DNA of 64,000 nucleotides from Moritella dasanensis ArB 0140 (GTDB lineage Bacteria; Pseudomonadota; Gammaproteobacteria; Enterobacterales; Moritellaceae). Below are positions 9,706-18,617 of the stretch, piece by piece. Both the position numbers and the translations under genes were made by a program. The notes below the pieces were generated by a model. That model had not been told where the DNA came from, made no database searches, and saw only the letters and a program-made list of their open reading frames with translations. Location: NCBI RefSeq assembly GCF_000276805.1, contig NZ_AKXQ01000001.1, forward strand, positions 124,001 through 188,000, in the 5' to 3' direction. Each line of letters starts with the position of its first letter. Position 1 is the stretch's first letter.

Positions 9706-12700
9706 ATGCAGAGTATCTTAAAATCCCTGACGGCTGAGCTATCTACCTGTATGCATTCCGATCGTTTTCGTTTTAAACGTCGTTTGCAAGCAGCGCAAAA
9801 ATTACCTTCTGACAAGCAAGAAAAAACCGTTGATAAACTACAGCAAGATATTGCTGCATCAGCAAGTCTGCGTCAGTCGCGTATCGATAACTTGCCTGTC
9901 GTCTCTTACCCTGAGTCTCTGCCGATTAGTCAGAAGCGTAACGATATCGCCGAGGCCATCTTAAATAACCAAGTCGTTATTATTGCGGGTGAAACGGGGT
10001 CGGGTAAAACCACTCAGATCCCTAAAATATGCCTCGACCTTGGGCTAGGTATTGATGGCATGATTGGTCATACGCAGCCAAGACGACTTGCTGCGCGTAC
10101 TGTCGCTAACCGTATTGCCGAAGAGTTGGATTCAGAAATCGGTGAGCACGTTGGTTATAAGATCCGTTTTAGCGATAACGTCAGTAAGAAAAGTTACATC
10201 AAGATAATGACTGACGGTATTTTACTTGCCGAGATCCAACAAGATCGCTTCTTAAGTAAATATGACGTCATCATTATCGATGAAGCCCATGAACGTAGTT
10301 TAAACATTGATTTCATTCTTGGTTATTTAAAACAGCTGCTTAATCGTCGACCTGATTTAAAAGTGATTATTACCTCTGCGACAATCGATCCAGAGCGTTT
10401 TTCTAAGCACTTTAATAATGCGCCGATGATTGAAGTGTCTGGTCGTACTTATCCTGTAGAAGTGCGTTATAACGCGTTAGCAGAACAAGAAGATGGCCAT
10501 GAACGTGATCAAATCCAAGGCATTGTTGAAGCGGTCGATGAACTGCAGAGCGAAGGCCTTGGCGATATTCTGGTATTCCTTAACGGTGAACGTGAGATCC
10601 GCGATACCGCCGATGCATTAAATAAATTAAAGCTTCGCGATACTGAAGTACTGCCGTTGTACGCCCGTCTGACGAATGCCGAGCAAAACCGTATTTTCCA
10701 AAGTCACGTTGGCCGTCGTGTTGTCTTAGCGACAAACGTGGCAGAAACATCATTGACTGTGCCAGGTATCAAGTATGTCATTGATCCGGGTACTGCGCGT
10801 ATTAGCCGTTATAGCTACCGTACCAAAGTGCAACGCCTACCTATTGAAGCAGTATCACAAGCCAGTGCAAATCAACGTATGGGTCGTTGTGGCCGTGTAA
10901 GTGCGGGTATTTGTATTCGCCTTTACAGTGAAGAAGATTTTAATAATCGTCCAGAGTTCACTGACCCAGAGATCCAGCGTACTAACCTTGCTTCTGTTAT
11001 TTTACAAATGCATGCTTTGGGCTTAGGCGACGTTGCTAATTTCCCATTCGTGCAGCCGCCAGATAGCCGTAATATTACCGATGGTCTGAAACTGCTGGAA
11101 GAGTTAGGCGCGATTGATATCAGCAATGCTGATCATAATAAACGCCTGACACCGGTTGGTATCGCCTTGGCTAAGTTGCCGATTGATCCACGACTTGCGC
11201 GTATGGTGATGGAAGCGAATACTAATGGTTGTTTAAACGAAGTCATGATTATTACCGCGGCCTTGTCGATTCAAGATCCACGTGAACGTCCTATGGAAAA
11301 ACAACAAGCGGCAGATGAACAACATCGTCGTTTTTATGACAAAGAATCTGATTTTATTACCTTCTTGAATCTTTGGAATTACGTCAAACAGCAACAAGAT
11401 GAACTATCATCATCGCAATTCCGCCGTCTGTGTAAGAAAGATTACCTGGCTTACATGCGTGTACGTGAGTGGCAAGATATCTACTCGCAACTGTCGCAAG
11501 TAGTGAGAGAGCTTGGTTTTACTGTGAACCCTGTTGACGTGAACGAAGAAGGCGAGATCAGCAACAGTGATAATATTCACAAAGCGCTGTTATCAGGTAT
11601 GTTAAGTCATGTTGGTTTTAAAGATAAAGACCAAGATTATACCGGTGCACGTAACAGTAAATTTAATATCTTTCCTGGCTCTGGTTTATTTAAAAAACAA
11701 CCTAAGTGGGTGATGGTTGCTGAATTGGTGGAAACATCGCGTTTATTTGGTCGTATTGCTGCCAAGATCCAACCTGAATGGATTGAACCGCTGGCAACAC
11801 ACTTAAACAAATCAACCTACAGTGAACCGCACTGGGAAAAACGCCGTGCAGCGGTTGTTGCTGCCGAGAAGGTGACCTTGTACGGACTGGTGATTGTGGC
11901 TAAACGCATGGTTAACTACAGCCAAATTGACCCCGTGATATGTCGTGAAATCTTTATTCGCAGTGGTTTAGTTGAAGGTGAGTTCAATACTAAACATGCG
12001 TTCTTTAAGCACAACATGGCCGAAGTTGAACGTATTCACGAACTCGAGCATAAATCGCGTCGTCGTGACATTTTGGTCAGTGATGATGATCTATTTGGCT
12101 TCTATTCAGACGTTATTCCTGAGCACGTGTGTTCTGGTCGTCACTTTGATAGCTGGTGGAAAAAAGAGATCCTGCAAACGCCGGATTTATTAACGCTAAC
12201 GCAAGCCCGCTTGATGAAGCATGATGCGGAATCAATTACTGCCCATAGCTATCCCGAGTTTTGGACTCAAAACAGCTTTAAGTTCAAACTCGAATACAAC
12301 TTTGAACCGGGTACACTTGAAGATGGCGTTACGGTTATGATCCCGTTAGCGATCTTAAACCAAATTAATGAGCAAGGTTTTGATTGGCAGATCCCTGCTT
12401 TACGTGAAGAATTGATTATTACTATGATTAAGGCGTTACCTAAAACATTACGCCGTAATTTTGTACCTGCACCAAATTATGCCAATGCTGCACTGGAAAA
12501 TATGGACCCTAGCCAAGGTGAGTTAGCGGCTAGTTTAAATAAGCAATTATTACGCATGACTGGTGTACGGTTAGATCAAGATGTGTGGGAGCTATTAACG
12601 CTGCCAACGCATCTTAAAATGCATTTTAAGATTGTAGATGAAAAACTGAATCAAATTAGTTTTGGTAATGATCTCGGTGCGTTAAAGCAACAACTTCAAG

Positions 12701-13614
12701 GGCATATTCAAGAAACCTTAGTGAAAGTTGCAGATAAAGGCATTGAGAAAAAAGACCTTATTACTTGGGACTTTGGTAAGTTACCGGCTGAATTTAAACA
12801 AAAGCATGGTGGTTATGAAGTTAAAGCTTACCCGGCATTAGTGGATAACAAAAATTCAGTTGAGATTAAGCTGTTCGATCATCAAGAAGATGCTGCAGTC
12901 GCCGCGAAAGCGGGTTTACGTCGTCTGATTTTACTTAATGTACCATCACCGATTAAATATCTTGAGCAAAAACTACCAAATAAAGCCAAACTTGGCTTGT
13001 ATTTCAATCCGTTTGGTAAAGTCACAGACTTGATCCATGATTGTATTTCTTGTGCTGTGGATAGTATTATCGCCACACAAGCCGCGCCGAGTGATGCCGA
13101 TAGTTTTGAAGCATTAAAAGAATTGGTGCGCGCGAACCTTAGTGATGAAACCGTTGAAGTAGCAAAGCAGGTTGAGAAAATTTTAACCGCTGCGCATCAA
13201 GTACATAAGCAACTTAAAGGTAAAGTATCGTTAGATATGATCGTCGCCAATGGTGATATTAAAGCGCAATTAGGCAACCTTATTTATAGTGGTTTTGTGA
13301 CTCACTGTGGTGCTAAGAAATTAGCTGACGTGCAGCGTTATATTGGTGCTATTGAACATCGTTTGCATAAACTCAAAGCAGACCCTGTGCGTGATCGTGG
13401 TAATGCAGTTGCTGTTCAACCATTATTGGCAAGTTATATTCAGCTAACGAAAATGCCTCGATTAACGCTGGCACAACAACATGAGTTATTAAAACTACGT
13501 TGGATGCTTGAAGAGTTGCGTGTATCGCTATTTGCTCAGCAATTAGGGACAAGTTACCCGGTATCAATTAAACGCGTTAAAATGGCTTTTGCAGACTTTA
13601 AAGCGAGTTTGTAG
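9706..13614 (+). CDS. hrpA: ATP-dependent RNA helicase HrpA
   Basis: 1302 residues, matching E. coli HrpA (1300) throughout. Walker A is GETGSGKT (residues 95-102), the DEAH box is at 192-195, then SAT (TSATIDPERF), the HrpA-typical SQASANQRMGRCGRVS motif VI, the winged-helix/ratchet and OB regions, and the long HrpA-specific C-terminal domain. HrpA resolves stalled or collided ribosomes and processes some mRNAs in enteric bacteria. The ATG has little Shine-Dalgarno sequence upstream, but an earlier ATG (9687) is closed by a stop within four codons and homology starts here. It ends at a strong bidirectional terminator. Confidence 0.98.
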   Translation: MQSILKSLTAELSTCMHSDRFRFKRRLQAAQKLPSDKQEKTVDKLQQDIAASASLRQSRIDNLPVVSYPESLPISQKRNDIAEAILNNQVVIIAGETGSGKTTQIPKICLDLGLGIDGMIGHTQPRRLAARTVANRIAEELDSEIGEHVGYKIRFSDNVSKKSYIKIMTDGILLAEIQQDRFLSKYDVIIIDEAHERSLNIDFILGYLKQLLNRRPDLKVIITSATIDPERFSKHFNNAPMIEVSGRTYPVEVRYNALAEQEDGHERDQIQGIVEAVDELQSEGLGDILVFLNGEREIRDTADALNKLKLRDTEVLPLYARLTNAEQNRIFQSHVGRRVVLATNVAETSLTVPGIKYVIDPGTARISRYSYRTKVQRLPIEAVSQASANQRMGRCGRVSAGICIRLYSEEDFNNRPEFTDPEIQRTNLASVILQMHALGLGDVANFPFVQPPDSRNITDGLKLLEELGAIDISNADHNKRLTPVGIALAKLPIDPRLARMVMEANTNGCLNEVMIITAALSIQDPRERPMEKQQAADEQHRRFYDKESDFITFLNLWNYVKQQQDELSSSQFRRLCKKDYLAYMRVREWQDIYSQLSQVVRELGFTVNPVDVNEEGEISNSDNIHKALLSGMLSHVGFKDKDQDYTGARNSKFNIFPGSGLFKKQPKWVMVAELVETSRLFGRIAAKIQPEWIEPLATHLNKSTYSEPHWEKRRAAVVAAEKVTLYGLVIVAKRMVNYSQIDPVICREIFIRSGLVEGEFNTKHAFFKHNMAEVERIHELEHKSRRRDILVSDDDLFGFYSDVIPEHVCSGRHFDSWWKKEILQTPDLLTLTQARLMKHDAESITAHSYPEFWTQNSFKFKLEYNFEPGTLEDGVTVMIPLAILNQINEQGFDWQIPALREELIITMIKALPKTLRRNFVPAPNYANAALENMDPSQGELAASLNKQLLRMTGVRLDQDVWELLTLPTHLKMHFKIVDEKLNQISFGNDLGALKQQLQGHIQETLVKVADKGIEKKDLITWDFGKLPAEFKQKHGGYEVKAYPALVDNKNSVEIKLFDHQEDAAVAAKAGLRRLILLNVPSPIKYLEQKLPNKAKLGLYFNPFGKVTDLIHDCISCAVDSIIATQAAPSDADSFEALKELVRANLSDETVEVAKQVEKILTAAHQVHKQLKGKVSLDMIVANGDIKAQLGNLIYSGFVTHCGAKKLADVQRYIGAIEHRLHKLKADPVRDRGNAVAVQPLLASYIQLTKMPRLTLAQQHELLKLRWMLEELRVSLFAQQLGTSYPVSIKRVKMAFADFKASL

Positions 13615-13658
13615 GGCGTTATTTTAGACGTTATCTAGGAAAGTATATTCGGTTATGC

Positions 13659-13686
13659 AAAAAGGAAGCGATATCGCTTCCTTTTT
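13659..13686. terminator. Bidirectional rho-independent terminator
   Basis: A perfect palindrome (AAAAAGGAAGCG-ATAT-CGCTTCCTTTTT) lies between hrpA and the convergent response-regulator gene. A and T runs flank it on both sides, so it should work in both directions. A similar GGAAGC stem recurs at 51531-51556. Confidence 0.9.
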
Positions 13687-13689
13687 GGT

Positions 13690-14616
13690 TTATAAGACCC
13701 ATTTATCTCGGCCACTTTCTTTGGCTTGGTAGAGTTTTTCATCTGCTTGTAACATTAACCCTTTGACTGTCAAGTTTCGATCTGGAATCAGGCTCACCAC
13801 ACCAAAACTCATGGTTACAATGGCATGTTTATGAAGCCCTGCATGGTGCAGTTCTAATGAGCGGACCGCATTAACTAACTTTTCAGCAATTAATTTAGCA
13901 CCTTCTGTATCGGTATTGGGTAATAGCATACAAAATTCTTCGCCACCATACCGTGCAACCAGCTCGGACGGCCTACGTATCGCATTATCAAGTGCCGTTG
14001 CAACTGCTTTTAAGCATTCATCACCTTGAATGTGGCCATAGTGATCATTATATTTTTTAAAGAAATCTATATCAGAAATAATAAAAGTCAGAGGTTGTTG
14101 ATGGCGCTGTGCTCGTGCGAGTTCTTTCGCGGCGGTGTTATCTAAATGGCGACGGTTGGCAATACCAGTGAGACCATCTAATGTCGCAAGACGCCCTAAT
14201 TCTTCATTGGCTAACTCTAAATCACTTTTGGTTTTTAATAGCTGGGTTCGCATTGCTGCAATACGTTCCATTGCCGTCATTTTTGCAATGAGTATTTGTT
14301 TTTGGATAGGTTTTGGTAGGTAATCATCACCACCAGCTTCAATACCAATCATGACATCTTCTGGTGCGGTTTTACCGCTAAGGAAAATGATTGGTACCCA
14401 GTCAGCGTATTCTTGTCGAATTTGCGTGGCGACTTGATAGCCATTAATACCAGCCATTACCACACCAAGCAATACAATATCTGGATTGCATTGGGCAAAA
14501 AGGGCGATACCTGTTTCACCGTTCTCAGCGTCGAAGACTTCGTGATTAAGATGTTGTAAGTATGAGCGAATAATTACTCGTTCAATCTTGGAATCATCGA
14601 TTATGAGGATCTTCAT
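13690..14616 (-). CDS. Response regulator-diguanylate cyclase with degenerate receiver
   Basis: 308 residues: receiver domain (1-120), coiled linker (120-143), GGDEF domain (145-306). The GGDEF active site is GGEEF (224-228), preceded by the Mg-binding DIDFFKKYNDHYGH, so diguanylate cyclase activity is expected. The inhibitory I-site RxxD reads RPSE (215-218), so product inhibition may be weak. In the receiver the acidic pair D7/D8, S80 and K102 are present, but the phosphoacceptor is missing: where PDIxLLDVxMP is expected the protein reads PDIVLLGVVMAG, with Gly51 (GGT) in place of Asp. Thus it probably is not switched by phosphorylation at the usual site. AAGGACT precedes the ATG. It is a lone gene with no histidine kinase next to it. 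Confidence 0.93.
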   Translation of the reverse strand: MKILIIDDSKIERVIIRSYLQHLNHEVFDAENGETGIALFAQCNPDIVLLGVVMAGINGYQVATQIRQEYADWVPIIFLSGKTAPEDVMIGIEAGGDDYLPKPIQKQILIAKMTAMERIAAMRTQLLKTKSDLELANEELGRLATLDGLTGIANRRHLDNTAAKELARAQRHQQPLTFIISDIDFFKKYNDHYGHIQGDECLKAVATALDNAIRRPSELVARYGGEEFCMLLPNTDTEGAKLIAEKLVNAVRSLELHHAGLHKHAIVTMSFGVVSLIPDRNLTVKGLMLQADEKLYQAKESGRDKWVL

Positions 14617-14689
14617 CGGCAGTCCTTGCTCTTCTAGTCGTTATTCAATATTCGAATCTAATAACTAAATATAGCAAGTATCTGTTTCA

Positions 14690-15055
14690 TTAGTGTAATT
14701 TTTTGTTGCTCTGTATCACACACTCTGTGTTATAGCTTTTCATCGTTGCTTTAACTTGAAATATTTCATCTGTTGTTAGCTCGTCATCCCAGGTCACGAC
14801 TGTTGAAATAGTCGGACTTTGCGCTGCTTTCAATAATGTATGGAATTTATTATTTATTTTAGCCTTATGAATGATTAATGCACTATCAGCACGAATACCA
14901 TGCTGTGACAAAAGTGCGGCGGTAAGCGTCATTGGCGGTGCAATGATAGCCGTCCATTGACCATGGTTATCTTCAATTACGGCGTCATCAGCATTAAGGA
15001 AGTTATTGTTATCTGCAGAAGTGTTCGCGTTATATGTAAAAGATTTAGTTTGCAT
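14690..15055 (-). CDS. SulA-like SOS cell-division inhibitor (candidate)
   Basis: 121 residues. The middle (about 32-100) aligns by eye with E. coli SulA: GxW near the start, a conserved L...G segment, then 'ISTVVTWDDELTTDE', corresponding to SulA 'SVVIGWLADDLTEEE'. The C-terminus ends QSNKKLH, resembling the HSNLYH tail by which Lon recognises E. coli SulA. It is shorter than SulA (169 aa), mostly at the N-terminus. Two LexA-box-like sites lie directly upstream, one overlapping the region of the ribosome-binding site, which fits a tightly repressed SOS gene. If correct, it would bind FtsZ and block division after DNA damage. Identity is inferred from short similarities, so I leave out a gene symbol. 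Confidence 0.55.
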   Translation of the reverse strand: MQTKSFTYNANTSADNNNFLNADDAVIEDNHGQWTAIIAPPMTLTAALLSQHGIRADSALIIHKAKINNKFHTLLKAAQSPTISTVVTWDDELTTDEIFQVKATMKSYNTECVIQSNKKLH

Positions 15056-15064
15056 GGTCGTTAC

Positions 15065-15095
15065 CTGTTGTTACATCCAGTGGTTTTATATACAG
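15065..15095 (-). promoter_or_regulatory. Two adjacent LexA-box-like operators
   Basis: On the minus strand, 15080-15065 reads CTGGATGTAACAACAG, one mismatch from the CTGT-N8-ACAG consensus, ending 9 bases before the ATG at 15055. Immediately upstream, 15095-15080 reads CTGTATATAAAACCAC: one perfect half-site with the AT-rich spacer and one degenerate half. Tandem boxes at this place suggest SOS control of the SulA-like gene. Confidence 0.55.
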
Positions 15096-15625
15096 TAGTA
15101 TTTTAGGCCGGTGTTTGCAAGTATTTATTACTTTTTATATTAAGTAATATAGATGATTATTTATTTTAATGTTATTTATCAATGCCTTGTGGTTTTATTG
15201 TTGTGGGGCGATATTTTCAATGAACGATGGTTTTATATGATTAACGTAAATGGTTGATCTTTATCGGCGGGATATACAGTGTTTATACAGTGTTATTTTT
15301 TGGGGACACGTCATATATTAACTTGAAATTGATTTTTCATATGACAAAGGGCGGTGCATGCCGTCGTTACTACTGAATTTATGTGTTGATAGCGAGTTTA
15401 AATAAATGACAATTTCCAGTTCACAGTTTAGCTTTTTATATAAGTCATAGATCACAAACTATTAAAAAATTTTATAATAAGTAAGTAAAAATCTTGGATA
15501 ACTTGGACCTGTCAACAATATCCGTTAGCGTACAAAGTGAATTTATCCCTGCTGTTAGAGGGAACGAATAGTGTCGGTTATGTTGTACGTGCTAATACAT
15601 GATAAGTCATTGCAAGGAGCACATT
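15096..15625. other. Intergenic region upstream of the alpha/beta hydrolase
   Basis: About 530 AT-rich bases between divergent genes. I see no credible ORF, tRNA, riboswitch or strong hairpin. It should hold the promoter for the hydrolase at 15626, but I could not pick one with confidence. Confidence 0.5.
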
Positions 15626-16924
15626 ATGCCAGATAGTATTAAACATACCGTGGTAAAGCAGGAAAATTTAGACCCACAAATATCAAAAATTATAGATTCA
15701 GTATTGAAAATTAATGAGCCAGCAGAGTATAACGATTACGAAATTGTCGCTAAGGTGTTATTTCAAGCATTAAATTTTTTTCCTCCTCTCTATGCACAAT
15801 CTATATTAGGCCCGATACGAACTTGGATCCCCCCACACAAAAAAGAGTCCGAGTTTAACATTATTGATTTTTGGCGACCGATCAGAACCGCTAATTATTT
15901 AGTAGACACCTTGGTTCCGGCATTTTCGCATGCCCCTGGACCTTGGACTCGAACCTTACTTCCACCCGTTGTTCAGAACTTATTTTGGCGACCAAGTAAC
16001 TATTTTCAGCAAGCTGATCCGTTACTGAATGTCACTTCATTTATCAATGAACAGTGGATCTATGTCAATGGTATCGCCACGAACGAAGATGTTGCGATGA
16101 TGAACTCTGAGTTACTGAGTCAGTTATTTAAACGACCGTTAACTGTTGTGCATAACCAAACTGATTCGACGGTTTTAGATCTGGTGCAGTGTGTGACAGG
16201 GAAAGTATTTAAAACAAGTCCGAACCTTAATGATGAGCAGTCAATGACTGAGCCAGCCATCAAGGCTACGGTAGCTGTGTTGGACGCGCTGAAAGATCCA
16301 GCTAAAGATAGAGTTGTATTGTTGTGTCATTCTCAAGGCACGATTATCACTGCTAACGTATTACGTGCGCTGCAGAAAAGTGTGAGTCAAATTAAAGTGG
16401 TACATCAAGCACCCGAACTAAAATTAACATTACAGCTCAACTACCTGGAACGCGTGGCATTTGAGTTATTTTGGATGGAGGCTATTTTCACATTTAGTGA
16501 TGAAGAGCTGGATTCTTATTTGGTTAGCATGATGAAAAAGTTGGAGGTTTACACCTTTGCTAATTGTGCCGATAAGATGAATTATGTTTGCCATTCCACT
16601 AACAATAAAGGGGAGCTGATTGGTTTACCTTACATTGAAAACTTTGCTAATCAATTCGACTTGGTTGCGAGGTTAGGGGTGTTATCACCGTTACGAGAGA
16701 ATGGTGACATTATTGAGATTGATGGTGCCTTATACGAAAAACAAGGGGGTAATGCGTGGGGTCATTTACTCAATCAACATTACCTGTTTGGTATAGCTGA
16801 TTATCTTCAAGATAGCGATAAAACAACGAACCCTTATGCGTTGCAAGCAGGTGAAACTTCAACAGTATTACCCCGATTGTATCGTTATTATGACGGTGCT
16901 CGCCCTGATGCTTATTATGAGTAA
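15626..16924 (+). CDS. Alpha/beta hydrolase resembling a fungal lipase-like family
   Basis: 432 residues from ATG 15626, which has AAGGAG at a good distance; an in-frame ATG 27 bases earlier lacks a site. A nucleophile-elbow motif CHSQG sits at residues 234-238 (Ser236), after a beta strand (DRVVLL). Downstream, 'LEVYTFANCAD', 'IENFANQFDLVARLGVL' and 'GHLLNQHYL' supply a likely Asp (344) and His (380 or 385) of the triad. This combination, and the earlier 'WIYVNGI', recall an uncharacterised fungal family with 'VYTFGNAAN...GHLLNQHYL'. No signal peptide, so it is probably cytoplasmic. Substrate unknown. It stands alone, convergent with an SGNH hydrolase. Confidence 0.75.
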   Translation: MPDSIKHTVVKQENLDPQISKIIDSVLKINEPAEYNDYEIVAKVLFQALNFFPPLYAQSILGPIRTWIPPHKKESEFNIIDFWRPIRTANYLVDTLVPAFSHAPGPWTRTLLPPVVQNLFWRPSNYFQQADPLLNVTSFINEQWIYVNGIATNEDVAMMNSELLSQLFKRPLTVVHNQTDSTVLDLVQCVTGKVFKTSPNLNDEQSMTEPAIKATVAVLDALKDPAKDRVVLLCHSQGTIITANVLRALQKSVSQIKVVHQAPELKLTLQLNYLERVAFELFWMEAIFTFSDEELDSYLVSMMKKLEVYTFANCADKMNYVCHSTNNKGELIGLPYIENFANQFDLVARLGVLSPLRENGDIIEIDGALYEKQGGNAWGHLLNQHYLFGIADYLQDSDKTTNPYALQAGETSTVLPRLYRYYDGARPDAYYE

Positions 16925-16974
16925 CAGACAAACCGCGTGTAATTGATACGATACAGAGTCATAAACATAAATTA

Positions 16975-17002
16975 AGTAGTCCTGTCGATACAGGGCTACT
17001 TT
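16975..17002. terminator. Bidirectional terminator
   Basis: AGTAGTCCTGT-CGAT-ACAGGGCTACT forms an 11-bp stem with one G-T pair between two convergent genes. T residues follow on the plus strand and A-rich sequence lies on the other side. Confidence 0.7.
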
Positions 17003-17009
17003 GCTGGCG

Positions 17010-17732
17010 TTATTTGGAACTGTATTGTGATTTAATCTTCTCGGCAACAATTTCAGCCCAGTGATGATAAATATTCGGGCCTGGATGAAAACCATCTTCA
17101 GCCATGTCTTCTGCATTTAATTGACCATTGATATCAATTAACTGACAATCAACTTGGCTGTCAATTAGCGTCGATAACTTACGGTTAAATTGCGAGGCTC
17201 TAACCCCTAAATAACGGCGTAATGGTTGCGGTAGTGCAGGAAACTGACCCATGGGTGGTACTTGAGTGATAAGGATCTGCTGGCAGTTAAACTGTTCTCG
17301 TAATTGGGTGATTAAATCTTGTTGTTGTACTATCCAAGCAGAGGCGGGTAGGGTGCCTGTAACATCATTAACCCCGAGTGAGGTAACGATGATATCGAAC
17401 GTTTGCTGTGGTTGAGCGGATAGCATTTTTAAGCTATCTAATGTGGTATGGCCAGATTTGGCTAATAACAACCAGTCAACTTGATAGTTAGTGGCTAGTT
17501 CTGCGACCAGATTTCCGGCTAATGCTTGAGATTGGTCATCTACCCCGACTCCCGCAGCGGCTGAATCTCCGATAATAAGCAGTCTTATTTTTTTCCCCTC
17601 ACCAGTTATACCAGTACGCTTGCCTGCCGCTTCTGGTAGTTTTGGTGTTACTTTTTTTACATAACGCCCTTGCGCAATGATGATTGGTGCATAGACAGCT
17701 TTCGTTAATAGTTTATTTAATGATTTGAACAT
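17010..17732 (-). CDS. SGNH/GDSL-type hydrolase
   Basis: 240 residues. The four SGNH blocks are visible: IIGDSAAAG with nucleophile Ser57, Gly in AKSGHTT (94), GVND with Asn122, and DGFHPG with Asp213 and His216. The family cleaves ester bonds in lipids or acetylated sugars. Residues 10-22 are hydrophobic and may act as a membrane anchor, since no clear cleavage site follows. A very strong AAGGAGG lies just before the ATG. It is convergent with the preceding hydrolase and divergent from dodecin. The substrate cannot be told from sequence. Confidence 0.88.
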   Translation of the reverse strand: MFKSLNKLLTKAVYAPIIIAQGRYVKKVTPKLPEAAGKRTGITGEGKKIRLLIIGDSAAAGVGVDDQSQALAGNLVAELATNYQVDWLLLAKSGHTTLDSLKMLSAQPQQTFDIIVTSLGVNDVTGTLPASAWIVQQQDLITQLREQFNCQQILITQVPPMGQFPALPQPLRRYLGVRASQFNRKLSTLIDSQVDCQLIDINGQLNAEDMAEDGFHPGPNIYHHWAEIVAEKIKSQYSSK

Positions 17733-17813
17733 GAAACCTCCTTGTTATGACCATCATAGCAATACCAAGCTATATTTACACTTAGGTTGTTTTATGCTTA
17801 ATTGGAGTTAACT

Positions 17814-18029
17814 ATGTCAAATCATCATACCTACAAAAAAATTGAAATGGTCGGTTCGTCTAAAACCAGTATTGAAGAAGCGATTCAAAATGCCTTGGCC
17901 GAGTGTCATAAAACGGTTAAGAATATGGATTGGTTTGAAGTGGTCGAAACCCGTGGACACATTGTCGATGGTGCGGTAGGGCATTTTCAAGTGACACTTA
18001 AAATAGGTTTCCGTATTGGCGATAGCTAA
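17814..18029 (+). CDS. Dodecin family flavin-binding protein
   Basis: 71 residues of the dodecin type: YKKIEMVGSSKTSIEEAIQN, then the conserved NMDWFEVVETRGHI with the flavin-stacking Trp, and HFQVTLKIGFRI at the end. Dodecins form hollow 12-mers that store or buffer flavins in the cytoplasm. I took the start at MSNHHTYKK behind GGAGTTAACT; an in-frame start 12 bases upstream has no site. A GFA-fold gene follows 39 bases later in the same direction and may be co-transcribed. Confidence 0.95.
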   Translation: MSNHHTYKKIEMVGSSKTSIEEAIQNALAECHKTVKNMDWFEVVETRGHIVDGAVGHFQVTLKIGFRIGDS

Positions 18030-18068
18030 TTTATTCCAACGATGTATTACATTATAAGGAAATAACAG

Positions 18069-18485
18069 ATGAGTAAAATAACAGGTGGCTGCTTATGCGG
18101 CGAGGTTAAATTTGAAGTGAGCAATGACTTTAGTCAGTTCCACTTGTGTCATTGCGCGCAGTGCCAGAAGATCACCGGCTCTGCCCATGCAGCTAATCTT
18201 TTCTGTCAATCGGACCATATTACCTGGTTGTCAGGCACAGATAAAACTAAACGTTTTGATTATCCCAATCGATATTTTGCACGGGTATTTTGCACCGAGT
18301 GTGGTACTGGTGTGCCGTATTTAGTCAATAAGGGTAAAACCTTAATCGTTCCTGCCGGTTCATTAGAATTGGACGAAGATACCGTGTTGAATGTCGCGCC
18401 TCAAGATAACATCTTTTGGCATGAACGTGCGCCTTGGTATGACGCCGCTTTAGATGCGCCGACCTTTGCCGGCTTTCCAAAGTAA
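18069..18485 (+). CDS. GFA/CENP-V family zinc protein
   Basis: 138 residues with the GFA fold: GGCLCGEVKFEV and CHCAQCQKITGSAHA at the N-terminus provide the paired cysteines, and FCTECGTGVPY near residue 78 provides the third cysteine pair, so both zinc sites look complete. The family was named after a proposed glutathione-formaldehyde adduct enzyme, but most bacterial members have no proven reaction. TATAAGGAAATAACAG precedes the ATG. It probably shares a transcript with dodecin. Confidence 0.93.
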   Translation: MSKITGGCLCGEVKFEVSNDFSQFHLCHCAQCQKITGSAHAANLFCQSDHITWLSGTDKTKRFDYPNRYFARVFCTECGTGVPYLVNKGKTLIVPAGSLELDEDTVLNVAPQDNIFWHERAPWYDAALDAPTFAGFPK

Positions 18486-18617
18486 CGATTTACAAGAGTA
18501 ATGCGTTGATAATTGATTGAGTTGACTTGGTTTATCGCTGGATCCGTTTATAAGGATGATGTTATATTTATGCTACTAATTGGGCATATAATGTAGCAAT
18601 AAAAAGGAAGCGTAAGC

